DNA of 5,247 nucleotides, taken from assembly GCA_965651135.1 (NCBI GenBank), contig CBFGRJ010000482.1, forward strand, positions 1 through 5,247, read 5' to 3'. Below, piece by piece: positions 1 through 5,247 of the stretch. A program made the translations under genes and the position numbers. The first letter of the stretch is position 1, and each line of letters begins with the position of its first letter. Below the pieces are notes generated by a model that worked only from the letters and a program-made list of their open reading frames with translations, was not told the origin of the DNA and did not search any database. This DNA comes from JAICQQ01 sp965651135 (lineage in GTDB: Bacteria > Myxococcota_A > Polyangia > Polyangiales > Polyangiaceae).

Positions 1-57
1 TGCTTCAGTCGGCACACCGTGCTTCAGTCGGCACACCGTGCTTCAGTCGATACACCG
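1..57. repeat. Three tandem copies of a 19-bp repeat, cut by the window edge
   Basis: The unit TGCTTCAGTCGGCACACCG occurs at 1-19 and 20-38 without change. A third copy at 39-57 differs at two positions (50 G to A, 51 C to T). The array begins exactly at the window edge, so more copies may lie to the left. Nineteen is not a multiple of three, so a coding origin is unlikely. Each junction can fold into a tiny GCAC-ACC-GTGC hairpin (12-22 and 31-41). The function is unknown; it could be a short VNTR-like tract in the region upstream of rsgA. Confidence 0.9.
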
Positions 58-71
58 TGTGGCCAGGGTTC

Positions 72-97
72 TGGAGGTAGCGCATCGCGAACCTCCA
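72..97 (+). other. Small inverted repeat upstream of rsgA
   Basis: TGGAGGT (72-78) and ACCTCCA (91-97) are a perfect 7-bp inverted repeat with a 12-base loop, ending 16 bases before the rsgA start codon. The left arm resembles a Shine-Dalgarno sequence and the right arm matches the anti-SD core ACCTCC. It is not followed by a T run, so it is not an intrinsic terminator. A role in the rsgA leader is possible but unproven. Confidence 0.5.
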
Positions 98-100
98 TCC

Positions 101-104
101 GGAG
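101..104 (+). promoter_or_regulatory. Ribosome binding site of rsgA
   Basis: GGAG lies nine bases before the ATG at 114. An in-frame TGA at 108-110, one codon before that ATG, rules out any longer rsgA reading frame, so this site and start fit together. Confidence 0.6.
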
Positions 105-113
105 CCCTGAACC

Positions 114-1157
114 ATGCCAACATTGGAAGAACTTGGTTATTTTCCCTATTTCTCAGCACAATTCGAAATGCTCGAGGACGCCCCGCGGCTCGTACCTGCG
201 CGCGTTGCGGCCGAGAGCCATGGTCTCTACGAGCTGGTAGGCTGCGCGAGTGCGTTGGGCGAGCTCGCGGGTCGCCTTCATCGCCAAGCCTTGGCTCGCC
301 CGACGACAGGCGATTGGGTAGCCGTCAGCCAGCACGGTGATCGAGCCATCATCCAGCACGTGTTGGATCGGCGCACCATTTTGAAGCGTCGCGCCGCGGA
401 CAGCGATGCCGCAGTGCAAGTCATTGCGGCCAACGTCGACACCACCTTCATCGTGACCAGCGCGAATCAGGAGCTCAGTCCGAGAAGACTGGAACGCTAT
501 CTGGTGGCGGTTTGGGAAAGCGGTGCTGATCCGATCGTGGTCCTGAACAAGATCGATCTGGTCGCTGATCCAGCGCCGCTTGTCGAAGAGATCGAAGCCA
601 TCGCCCAGGCGGTGCCCGTGGTTCGTGCGAGTGCGCACACGGGGGTTGGCATCGATGCCCTCGAAAGCCATTGGTCCCCGGGCAAAACCGTGGCTTTCAT
701 CGGCTCTTCCGGTGTGGGCAAGTCAAGTCTCACCAATCGTCTGCTGGGGCAAGAGGTGCAGGACACGCGGAGCATCGGGTTCGAAGCCAAGGGCAAGCAC
801 ACCACCACGCGGCGCGCGCTCTTGGTCGTCCCCGGGCGAGGCGTTTTGATCGACACGCCGGGGATGCGTGAGCTGGGCATCGTCGATGCGGAGGTCGGCT
901 TAGACGTAGCCTTCTCCGATATCGCTCGGCTGGCGGAGCGCTGTCGCTTTCGTGATTGCCAGCATGACACGGAGCCGCAGTGTGCGGTCTTGGCGGCAGT
1001 CGACGCGGGAGAGCTCGCGCGCACCAGGCTCGCGAGCTACCACAAGTTGAAGCGAGAGATGCTTGCCGCTCGCGCGCGGCAAGACCCTGTGCTGGCCTCC
1101 AACATCAAACGCCGCTGGAAGAGCATCTCGAAGAGCCAGCGGCAGCGCCCACGCTAG
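114..1157 (+). CDS. rsgA: Ribosome small subunit-dependent GTPase A (RsgA/YjeQ)
   Basis: This 347-residue protein is a circularly permuted GTPase that binds the 30S subunit late in its maturation; the GTPase activity of the family is stimulated by the small subunit. Visible order: an N-terminal OB-fold-like part (about 27-95, with GRLHR and TTGDWVAV), then G4 NKID (145-148), a G5-like SAHTG (173-177), the P-loop GSSGVGKSS (197-205), a G2-type threonine in KHTTT (228-232) and G3 DTPG (247-250). The G4-before-G1 order is diagnostic for the permutation. A C-terminal zinc knuckle follows the family pattern CX4CXHX5C: C277, C282, H284 and C290. The tail is basic, as expected for an rRNA binder. 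An in-frame TGA at 108-110 fixes the start at 114. Length is normal and no motif is missing. It converges on metE and shares a CTAG stop-codon palindrome with it. No promoter is evident in the 113 bases upstream. Confidence 0.97.
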   Translation: MPTLEELGYFPYFSAQFEMLEDAPRLVPARVAAESHGLYELVGCASALGELAGRLHRQALARPTTGDWVAVSQHGDRAIIQHVLDRRTILKRRAADSDAAVQVIAANVDTTFIVTSANQELSPRRLERYLVAVWESGADPIVVLNKIDLVADPAPLVEEIEAIAQAVPVVRASAHTGVGIDALESHWSPGKTVAFIGSSGVGKSSLTNRLLGQEVQDTRSIGFEAKGKHTTTRRALLVVPGRGVLIDTPGMRELGIVDAEVGLDVAFSDIARLAERCRFRDCQHDTEPQCAVLAAVDAGELARTRLASYHKLKREMLAARARQDPVLASNIKRRWKSISKSQRQRPR

Positions 1158-3463
1158 CCAGCGCCTGCTTCGCTCTTCTGGCGGAGCACGCGGGCAGCTT
1201 GCACCATGTTTCTCAGCGCCTGTTCGACTTCTGTCCAACCGCGCGTCTTCAGGCCACAGTCAGGGTTCACCCAGAGCCTGGACGCCGGTAGCACCCGCTG
1301 TGCGCGCTCCAATAACTCGACCATTTCTTCGACGGAAGGCACACGAGGAGAATGGATGTCGTAGACCCCGGGCCCGATTTCGTTCGGGTAGCTGAAGCGC
1401 GCGAAGTCTTCCAATAGCTCCATTTTCGAGCGCGACGTTTCGATGGACAAGACGTCGGCGTCCATCGCTGCTACCGCGCTCAAGATGTCTCCGAATTCGG
1501 AATAGCACATGTGCGTGTGGATCTGAGTGTCATCGCGCACGCCCGCCGTGGCCAGTCTGAAGGCCTCGACCGCCCACGCCAGGTAGCCGGTCCACTCGGA
1601 CCGTTTCAGCGGCAACCCTTCGCGGATAGCCGGTTCGTCCACTTGAATCATGGCAATGCCTGCCGCTTCGAGGTCGCTGACTTCGTCCCGCAGCGCCAGG
1701 GCGATCTGCCGGCAGGTCTCGCTTCTGGGCTGATCGTCGCGGACGAAGGACCACTGAAGAATGGTGACCGGTCCGGTCAACATGCCTTTCATTGGCTTTT
1801 GCGTGAGCGATTGCGCGAAGCTGGCCCAGCTCACCGTCATCGGCTTGGGGCGCACGACGTCGCCGTACAAGATGGGCGGTTTGACGCAGCGCGACCCGTA
1901 GCTCTGCACCCAGCCGTTTTGAGTGAAGGCGAAACCCTCGAGTTGTTCTCCGAAGTACTCCACCATGTCGTTGCGCTCGAGCTCGCCATGGACCAGCACG
2001 TCGAGCCCGATGGCTTCTTGCTTTCGCACACACTGGCGCGTCGCTTCTTCGAGAAACCGCTGGTACTCGTCGTGACTCATGCGGCCCTTGCGCCACGCCG
2101 CTCGCGCAGCACGGACGTCGCCGGTTTGCGGAAACGACCCGATGGTGGTCGTGGGAAACTTGGGCAAAGCAAAGCGCTGGTGCTGGCGCACCGCCCGCTC
2201 CGGGTAGGGCGACCGGCGCTCGAGCATGGCTTCGGTCACAGCGGCCATGCGCGCCCTGACGCCGGCGTTTCGGGTGCGACCGGAGCTTCGCCGCGTCTCG
2301 ATGGCCCTCCGAGCAGCCTCGAAAACGGCGCCTTGGGGCGTGTCGCTCGTGGCTGCGTCAGCCAAAGCCGCCAGCTCTTCGAGCTTCTGGGCGGCAAAGG
2401 CGAGCCAGCTTTTCAACTCCGGGTCGAGCCCGTCTTCGGCGGACGAATCGACCGGCACGTGCAGCAGCGAACACGAGGGCGCCACCAGCACACGTTCGGC
2501 ACCGAGTCGAGCAACGGCCTGCCTCACCAGCTGGTGTGCCCGCGCGAGATCGGTGCGCCAGACATTGCGTCCGTCGACCACGCCCAACGACAGCAGCATC
2601 GAAGCGGGCAGCGCTGCCAGGGCTCGGTCGAGCTGCTCCGGAGCCCGCACCAGATCGAGGTGGAGCCCGTCCAACCCCGAGTCTACGGCGAATTGAAGAT
2701 TGGGCCCGAGGTCGCCGAAATAGGTGGTCAACAGCACGCGGGGCCGCTTGCAATGCGAAAGGTGCCTGAACGCACGACGGTAGGCGTCGGTCACCGCTTG
2801 GTTTTGCTCCAACACCAGGCAAGGTTCGTCGAGCTGCACCCAAGTCGCTCCACGCTCTCTGAGCTCTTCGAGCAGTTGCCCGTAAACGGGCAATAGGTCG
2901 TCCAAAAAGTCGAGCGTGCTCGCGGACTCCGGCGAACCAGGCGCGAGCTTCGAGAGCAACAACAGCGTGACCGGCCCCACGAGCACGGGTCGCGTCTCGA
3001 TACCTAGCGCGCGGGCTTCCGCCAATTCACCGGCGATCTTGGAGCTGTCGAGCTGAAAGAGCTGGCGCGGTGCCAGCTCGGGAACGATGTAGTGATAGTT
3101 CGTATCGAACCACTTCGTCATCTCGAGCGCAGGCAAATCGATGCCCCGCTCCGGCGCTTGCAGACCACGCGCCATGGCGAAATAGCGCAACGAAGGATCG
3201 GCAATCTCCCGATAGCGTGCGGGCACGGCCCCCACCGTGACGGCCATGTCGAGCACGTGGTCGTAAAGCGAGAAGTCGTTGCTTGGGATATGTCGAATGC
3301 CGGCTTGCTGCATGGCGCGCCAGTGGCGAGCTCGAAGCTCCATCGCCACCTTCGCGAGCTGCTCTCTAGAGCTCTGCTTTGCCCAGTAGGACTCCAGAGC
3401 CTTTTTTAGCTCACGCGCTGCGCCAATGCGTGGATAACCGAGGCACGTTGCTGGTACGGACAT
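1154..3463 (-). CDS. metE: Cobalamin-independent methionine synthase (MetE)
   Basis: This 769-residue cytosolic enzyme transfers a methyl group from 5-methyltetrahydropteroyl-triglutamate to homocysteine, the last step of methionine synthesis, without B12. The N-terminal domain begins with LGYPRIGAARELKKALESYW and carries TKWFDTNYHYIVPE (116-129). The C-terminal catalytic barrel carries TTTIGSFPQT (438-447), HGELERNDMVEYFGE (492-506), QVDEPAIREGLPL (607-619) and NPDCGLKTRGW (733-743). The zinc and homocysteine-binding ligands are present: H651, C653, E675 and C736, with the spacing of the E. coli H641/C643/E665/C726 set. The frame stays open to a GTG at 3673, but the start at 3463 is preferred: it matches the family N-terminus, has an AGGAAG site eight bases upstream, and the extra 70 residues look like translated leader. 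Expression is probably controlled by the cobalamin riboswitch upstream. The stop overlaps that of rsgA by four bases, so no terminator fits between the genes. Confidence 0.98.
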   Translation of the reverse strand: MSVPATCLGYPRIGAARELKKALESYWAKQSSREQLAKVAMELRARHWRAMQQAGIRHIPSNDFSLYDHVLDMAVTVGAVPARYREIADPSLRYFAMARGLQAPERGIDLPALEMTKWFDTNYHYIVPELAPRQLFQLDSSKIAGELAEARALGIETRPVLVGPVTLLLLSKLAPGSPESASTLDFLDDLLPVYGQLLEELRERGATWVQLDEPCLVLEQNQAVTDAYRRAFRHLSHCKRPRVLLTTYFGDLGPNLQFAVDSGLDGLHLDLVRAPEQLDRALAALPASMLLSLGVVDGRNVWRTDLARAHQLVRQAVARLGAERVLVAPSCSLLHVPVDSSAEDGLDPELKSWLAFAAQKLEELAALADAATSDTPQGAVFEAARRAIETRRSSGRTRNAGVRARMAAVTEAMLERRSPYPERAVRQHQRFALPKFPTTTIGSFPQTGDVRAARAAWRKGRMSHDEYQRFLEEATRQCVRKQEAIGLDVLVHGELERNDMVEYFGEQLEGFAFTQNGWVQSYGSRCVKPPILYGDVVRPKPMTVSWASFAQSLTQKPMKGMLTGPVTILQWSFVRDDQPRSETCRQIALALRDEVSDLEAAGIAMIQVDEPAIREGLPLKRSEWTGYLAWAVEAFRLATAGVRDDTQIHTHMCYSEFGDILSAVAAMDADVLSIETSRSKMELLEDFARFSYPNEIGPGVYDIHSPRVPSVEEMVELLERAQRVLPASRLWVNPDCGLKTRGWTEVEQALRNMVQAARVLRQKSEAGAG

Positions 3464-3471
3464 GTCGATCG

Positions 3472-3477
3472 CTTCCT
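3472..3477 (-). promoter_or_regulatory. Ribosome binding site of metE
   Basis: On the minus strand AGGAAG lies eight bases before the ATG at 3463. This strong site decides in favour of the 769-residue MetE over the 839-residue open frame that begins at a GTG inside the leader. Confidence 0.8.
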
Positions 3478-3554
3478 TTCTTGGATCATGGCGCAAAACG
3501 AAGAACCATCTAGAGCGACGAGCACCCGGCCGCTGCACGCGGGCTGTGTGGTGC

Positions 3555-3569
3555 CGCCCCGGTGGGGCG
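3555..3569 (-). other. GC-rich hairpin in the metE leader
   Basis: On the minus strand CGCCCC-ACC-GGGGCG forms a perfect 6-bp stem with a three-base loop. It is flanked by a further GTGG/CCAC pairing (3575-3578 with 3548-3551). It sits about 90 bases upstream of the metE start. No T run follows, which argues against a Rho-independent terminator. It may be part of the riboswitch expression platform or a chance GC-rich structure. Confidence 0.4.
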
Positions 3570-3853
3570 AGCTGCCACGCTACGGGGTGGCTTGGGTGGA
3601 TCGTACGCTGGCATGACGGGTCGACTTCTTGCGTTGGCCGCGGGAAAGAAGGCGGACCGAATGCCTTGACCACGCATCAACTCGTGGATCTTCGGGCCGA
3701 ACCTTCGCCCCCGCGGGCGGTCGAGGGCCTTCGCGGAGGCGGATCGGCACCGAACAGTGCTGCTTCGGCTGGTCAGCAGCGCCGTCAGTCACCCATGCCG
3801 TCTCCCTCGAGACTCTCAGGTCGAGCTGACGCCGGCTGTCTCTCCGGTCGCCA

Positions 3854-4034
3854 GGTGCCGGCAGGTCTTCGGGCTCGTGAGCGCTTCGGCGATAACGCCG
3901 CGGTTCCTACTACCCATCGCTTCCCAGCCCCGAGGGCCAGTGCTTTTCGTGGGTTTCGCTCTCACTTACCGCTGCGGGGCAGCTCCGGAGTCGCACCGGA
4001 TTCCCTTTTGAGCCCGAACCGAAGCCCAGGCACC
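3854..4034 (-). promoter_or_regulatory. Cobalamin (B12) riboswitch aptamer controlling metE
   Basis: Reading the minus strand, the conserved parts of the cobalamin riboswitch appear in order. A closing stem GGTGCC (4029-4034) pairs with GGCACC (3854-3859). The core at 3965-4005 has GGGAATCCGGTGCGACTCC followed by the P5 hairpin GCTGC-CCC-GCAGC (3971-3983) and GGTAAG. Then come CACTGG and GGGAAGCG in the middle of the element. Last is the B12 box GAGCCCGAAGACCTGCC (3860-3876), matching the consensus rAGYCMGgAgaCCkGCC. Family knowledge: adenosyl- or methylcobalamin binding lowers expression of downstream genes, and metE is a classic target because MetH replaces it when B12 is available. The position directly after a promoter and before metE on the same strand supports this. 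The length of about 180 nt is normal. Confidence 0.95.
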
Positions 4035-4046
4035 AGCACACCCGGA

Positions 4047-4076
4047 GCTATAGGCCCTGCACACTGGAGCTGTCAA
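4047..4076 (-). promoter_or_regulatory. Sigma70-like promoter of the riboswitch-metE transcript
   Basis: On the minus strand a perfect -35 hexamer TTGACA (4076-4071) is followed after 18 bases by TATAGC (4052-4047), which matches four of six positions of the -10 consensus. The expected transcript start, near 4040, lies just before the first arm of the riboswitch closing stem at 4034, as expected for a riboswitch leader. It lies 27 bases downstream of the nrdB stop codon. Confidence 0.7.
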
Positions 4077-4103
4077 GAGGCATGAGCGGCTCGATAGCGC
4101 ACA

Positions 4104-5126
4104 CTAAAACGCGGCGTCGAGCACCACGTCGCCACTCACGCCTACCTGATAGGCCGATACCCGTCGCTCGAAGAAGTTCGTGACCTCTTGGACGTCCTGC
4201 AGCGCCATGAACGAAAAGGGATTCTTGGTCCCATACCTGGGCAAATATCCCAAGGTCTTGAGCCGGTGGTCCGCGCAGTACTCCAGATAGGCACGCACGT
4301 CCTTGATCGACATACCCGCCACTCCGCCTCCCAAGAGATCTTCGGCAAATTGTGTTTCGCAGGCGATGGCTTGCTCGATCATTTCAGCCACCTCACGCTC
4401 CAGCTCGGCGTCAAACAGCTCGGGTTCTTCGCGCCGGACGGTTCGAACCACTTCGAAGGCGAAGTCCATATGGCCGCTTTCATCGCGAAAAACCCAGTTG
4501 GTACCGGCCGCGAGCCCGTGAAGCAGCCCGCGAGAACGCAGGAAGTACACGTAGGCAAATGCTCCGAAAAAGAACAGCCCTTCTACGCAAGCGGCAAAAC
4601 AAATCAGGTTCAACAAGAATTGTCGTCGGTCGGAGCGCGTGCTCAGCCGGACGATCGCGCCCGCCGAATCGAGCCAGCGCATACAAAACTGCGCCTTCTT
4701 TTGGATCGAGGGGATGGTTTCTACCGCTGCGAAGGCCCGGTGGCGTGCCTCCGGATCGGGCACGTAGGTGTCGAGCAGCGTCAGGTAGAACTGCACGTGC
4801 AGCGCTTCTTCGTAAAGCTGCCTCGACAGGTACATACGCGCTTCGGGCGCATTGATATGCCGATACAAGCTGAGCACCAGGTTGTTGGCGACAATGGAAT
4901 CTCCGGTAGCAAAAAAGGCGACCAGGCGTTGTATCAGGTGCCGCTCGGCTGGCGTCAACTTCGACCGGAGATCGACCAAATCGGTGGCGAAATCTACCTC
5001 CTCGACGGTCCAAGTGTTTTTGATGGCGGCCCGGTACATCTCGAAGAAGCGCGGGTAGACCATGGGCCTCAGCGTGAGGCAGAGACCGGGATCCAGAATG
5101 CGAGCAGGGCGGACGACGGCGCTCAT
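4104..5126 (-). CDS. nrdB: Class Ia ribonucleotide reductase, beta (radical) subunit
   Basis: This 340-residue R2 protein houses the di-iron tyrosyl-radical cofactor that starts reduction of ribonucleotides to deoxyribonucleotides in the NrdA partner. The ferritin-like helical core has all expected ligands: D76 (ATGDSIV), E107 and H110 (EEALH), E182 (CVEGLFFFG), E216 and H219 (RDESGH). The radical tyrosine is Y114, four residues after H110 as in E. coli Y122. W39 in NTWTVEEVDF is the likely W48 equivalent, and Y326 in the flexible tail is the probable Y356 radical-relay residue. The presence of Y114 argues against a class Ic (tyrosine-less) type. No N-terminal ATP cone is present. An upstream ATG at 5165 would add 13 residues, but the start at 5126 is preferred: it has GAGG seven bases upstream and overlaps the nrdA stop as ATGA, a common translational-coupling arrangement. 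No terminator is visible after the stop. Confidence 0.96.
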   Translation of the reverse strand: MSAVVRPARILDPGLCLTLRPMVYPRFFEMYRAAIKNTWTVEEVDFATDLVDLRSKLTPAERHLIQRLVAFFATGDSIVANNLVLSLYRHINAPEARMYLSRQLYEEALHVQFYLTLLDTYVPDPEARHRAFAAVETIPSIQKKAQFCMRWLDSAGAIVRLSTRSDRRQFLLNLICFAACVEGLFFFGAFAYVYFLRSRGLLHGLAAGTNWVFRDESGHMDFAFEVVRTVRREEPELFDAELEREVAEMIEQAIACETQFAEDLLGGGVAGMSIKDVRAYLEYCADHRLKTLGYLPRYGTKNPFSFMALQDVQEVTNFFERRVSAYQVGVSGDVVLDAAF

Positions 5127-5247
5127 TGGCACGCCTCGCAGGTTTCGGGGTTTTCGAGTGAGCATGAGACGGCTCCAGTGTCGCTCGATGCCACCGCCGG
5201 CGGCGCCGCCGTCCAGCCCCGCTCCGCGCGCGGATCGCCTTCACTGG
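5123..5247 (-). CDS. nrdA: Ribonucleotide reductase alpha subunit, C-terminal end (partial)
   Basis: Only the last 40 codons are in the window; the rest lies beyond the right edge. The frame ends ...SCSLENPETCEACQ followed by TGA. A terminal CxxC (here C-E-A-C) preceded by another cysteine is typical of class Ia NrdA proteins; the swinging tail re-reduces the active-site disulfide after each turnover and takes electrons from thioredoxin or glutaredoxin. The piece before it is alanine- and proline-rich, as expected for a flexible linker. The TGA overlaps the nrdB start codon in ATGA, giving a standard nrdA-nrdB operon order. The catalytic barrel and allosteric sites cannot be assessed. Identity rests on the tail motif together with the adjacent nrdB. 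Confidence 0.88.
   Translation of the reverse strand, partial: SEGDPRAERGWTAAPPAVASSDTGAVSCSLENPETCEACQ
5134..5137 (-). promoter_or_regulatory. Ribosome binding site of nrdB within the nrdA 3' end
   Basis: On the minus strand GAGG lies seven bases before the ATG at 5126, within the codons for the final cysteine motif of nrdA. It supports the short nrdB start and coupled translation. Confidence 0.55.

Larger units (their letters stand above)
3464..3853 (-). other. Long metE leader between riboswitch aptamer and start codon
   Basis: About 390 bases separate the aptamer's closing stem from the metE start. No recognisable gene is seen here. Read on the minus strand it contains: a 5-bp hairpin GTCTC/GAGAC (3800-3813) enclosing an SD-like GAGGGAG (3802-3808); a minimal ATG-GGT-GAC-TGA frame at 3796-3785; a 70-codon GTG frame (3792-3580) of arginine- and proline-rich, unfamiliar sequence; a 6-bp GCTGCT/AGCAGC hairpin (3759-3780); and a GC-rich hairpin at 3555-3569. 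None of these hairpins is followed by a U tract, so no intrinsic terminator is visible. The region presumably holds the expression platform, but its mechanism cannot be read with confidence. Confidence 0.5.

Noticed and set aside
497..1024. 175-codon minus-strand frame inside rsgA
   Set aside because: It is antisense to conserved GTPase motifs and is a serine-, arginine- and proline-rich shadow without a recognisable start context.
1511..2896. 461-codon open frame on the plus strand inside metE
   Set aside because: It lies wholly antisense to a clearly conserved metE. Its translation is rich in Arg, Gly, His and Gln with no recognisable motif, which is typical of GC-rich shadow frames.
3555..3569. 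Rho-independent terminator before metE
   Set aside because: The stem is strong, but no T run follows on the minus strand, so the intrinsic terminator signature is incomplete.
3464..3673. 70-residue N-terminal extension of MetE from a GTG at 3673
   Set aside because: The extension does not resemble MetE, whereas the 3463 start matches the family N-terminus and has a good ribosome binding site.
3580..3792. 70-codon GTG-initiated small protein in the metE leader
   Set aside because: Composition is arginine- and proline-rich, codon third positions show no clear bias, and no family is recognised. It is kept only as part of a finding, not annotated as a gene.
3462..4085. 207-codon plus-strand frame opposite the metE leader
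   Set aside because: It runs antisense through the riboswitch and its promoter, and the translation has no recognisable domain. The riboswitch explains the conserved sequence better.
4480..5244. 254-codon minus-strand frame overlapping nrdB and nrdA
   Set aside because: It is an alternative frame of two well-supported genes. The translation is arginine-rich and low in complexity, with no family motif.

Overview
This is a GC-rich (roughly 60% by eye), densely packed bacterial chromosomal segment with housekeeping and core-metabolism genes and no mobile elements, tRNA, rRNA or CRISPR. The gene set and codon use fit a high-GC proteobacterium or myxobacterium-like organism. That placement is a guess from general appearance, not a phylogenetic result.

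Layout from left to right. Bases 1-113 hold three tandem copies of a 19-bp repeat cut by the window edge, then a small hairpin and the ribosome binding site of rsgA. rsgA (114-1157, +) encodes the circularly permuted 30S-maturation GTPase RsgA. It meets metE (1154-3463, -) tail to tail, and both stop codons lie inside one palindromic CTAG. metE encodes the cobalamin-independent methionine synthase, with all four zinc ligands present. Upstream of metE is a non-coding stretch of about 640 bases. It contains a sigma70-like promoter (4047-4076), a clear cobalamin (B12) riboswitch aptamer (about 3854-4034) and an unusually long leader of about 390 nt before the metE start. Further right, on the same strand, are nrdB (4104-5126), the class Ia ribonucleotide reductase radical subunit, and the last 40 codons of nrdA (5123-5247). 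nrdA overlaps nrdB by ATGA.

How it works together. When B12 is present the riboswitch should shut off metE, because a cell with B12 can use MetH instead. When B12 is scarce metE is expressed. nrdAB supplies deoxyribonucleotides with an oxygen-dependent, B12-independent reductase. The right-hand part of the window therefore groups two B12-independent enzymes around one B12 sensor, although only metE lies downstream of it. rsgA is functionally unrelated and transcribed convergently.

The main points beyond routine annotation are the nrdA 3' end, the promoter and riboswitch unit, its long leader with a possible SD-sequestering hairpin and minimal ORF, the shared-stop convergent overlap, and the edge repeat array.
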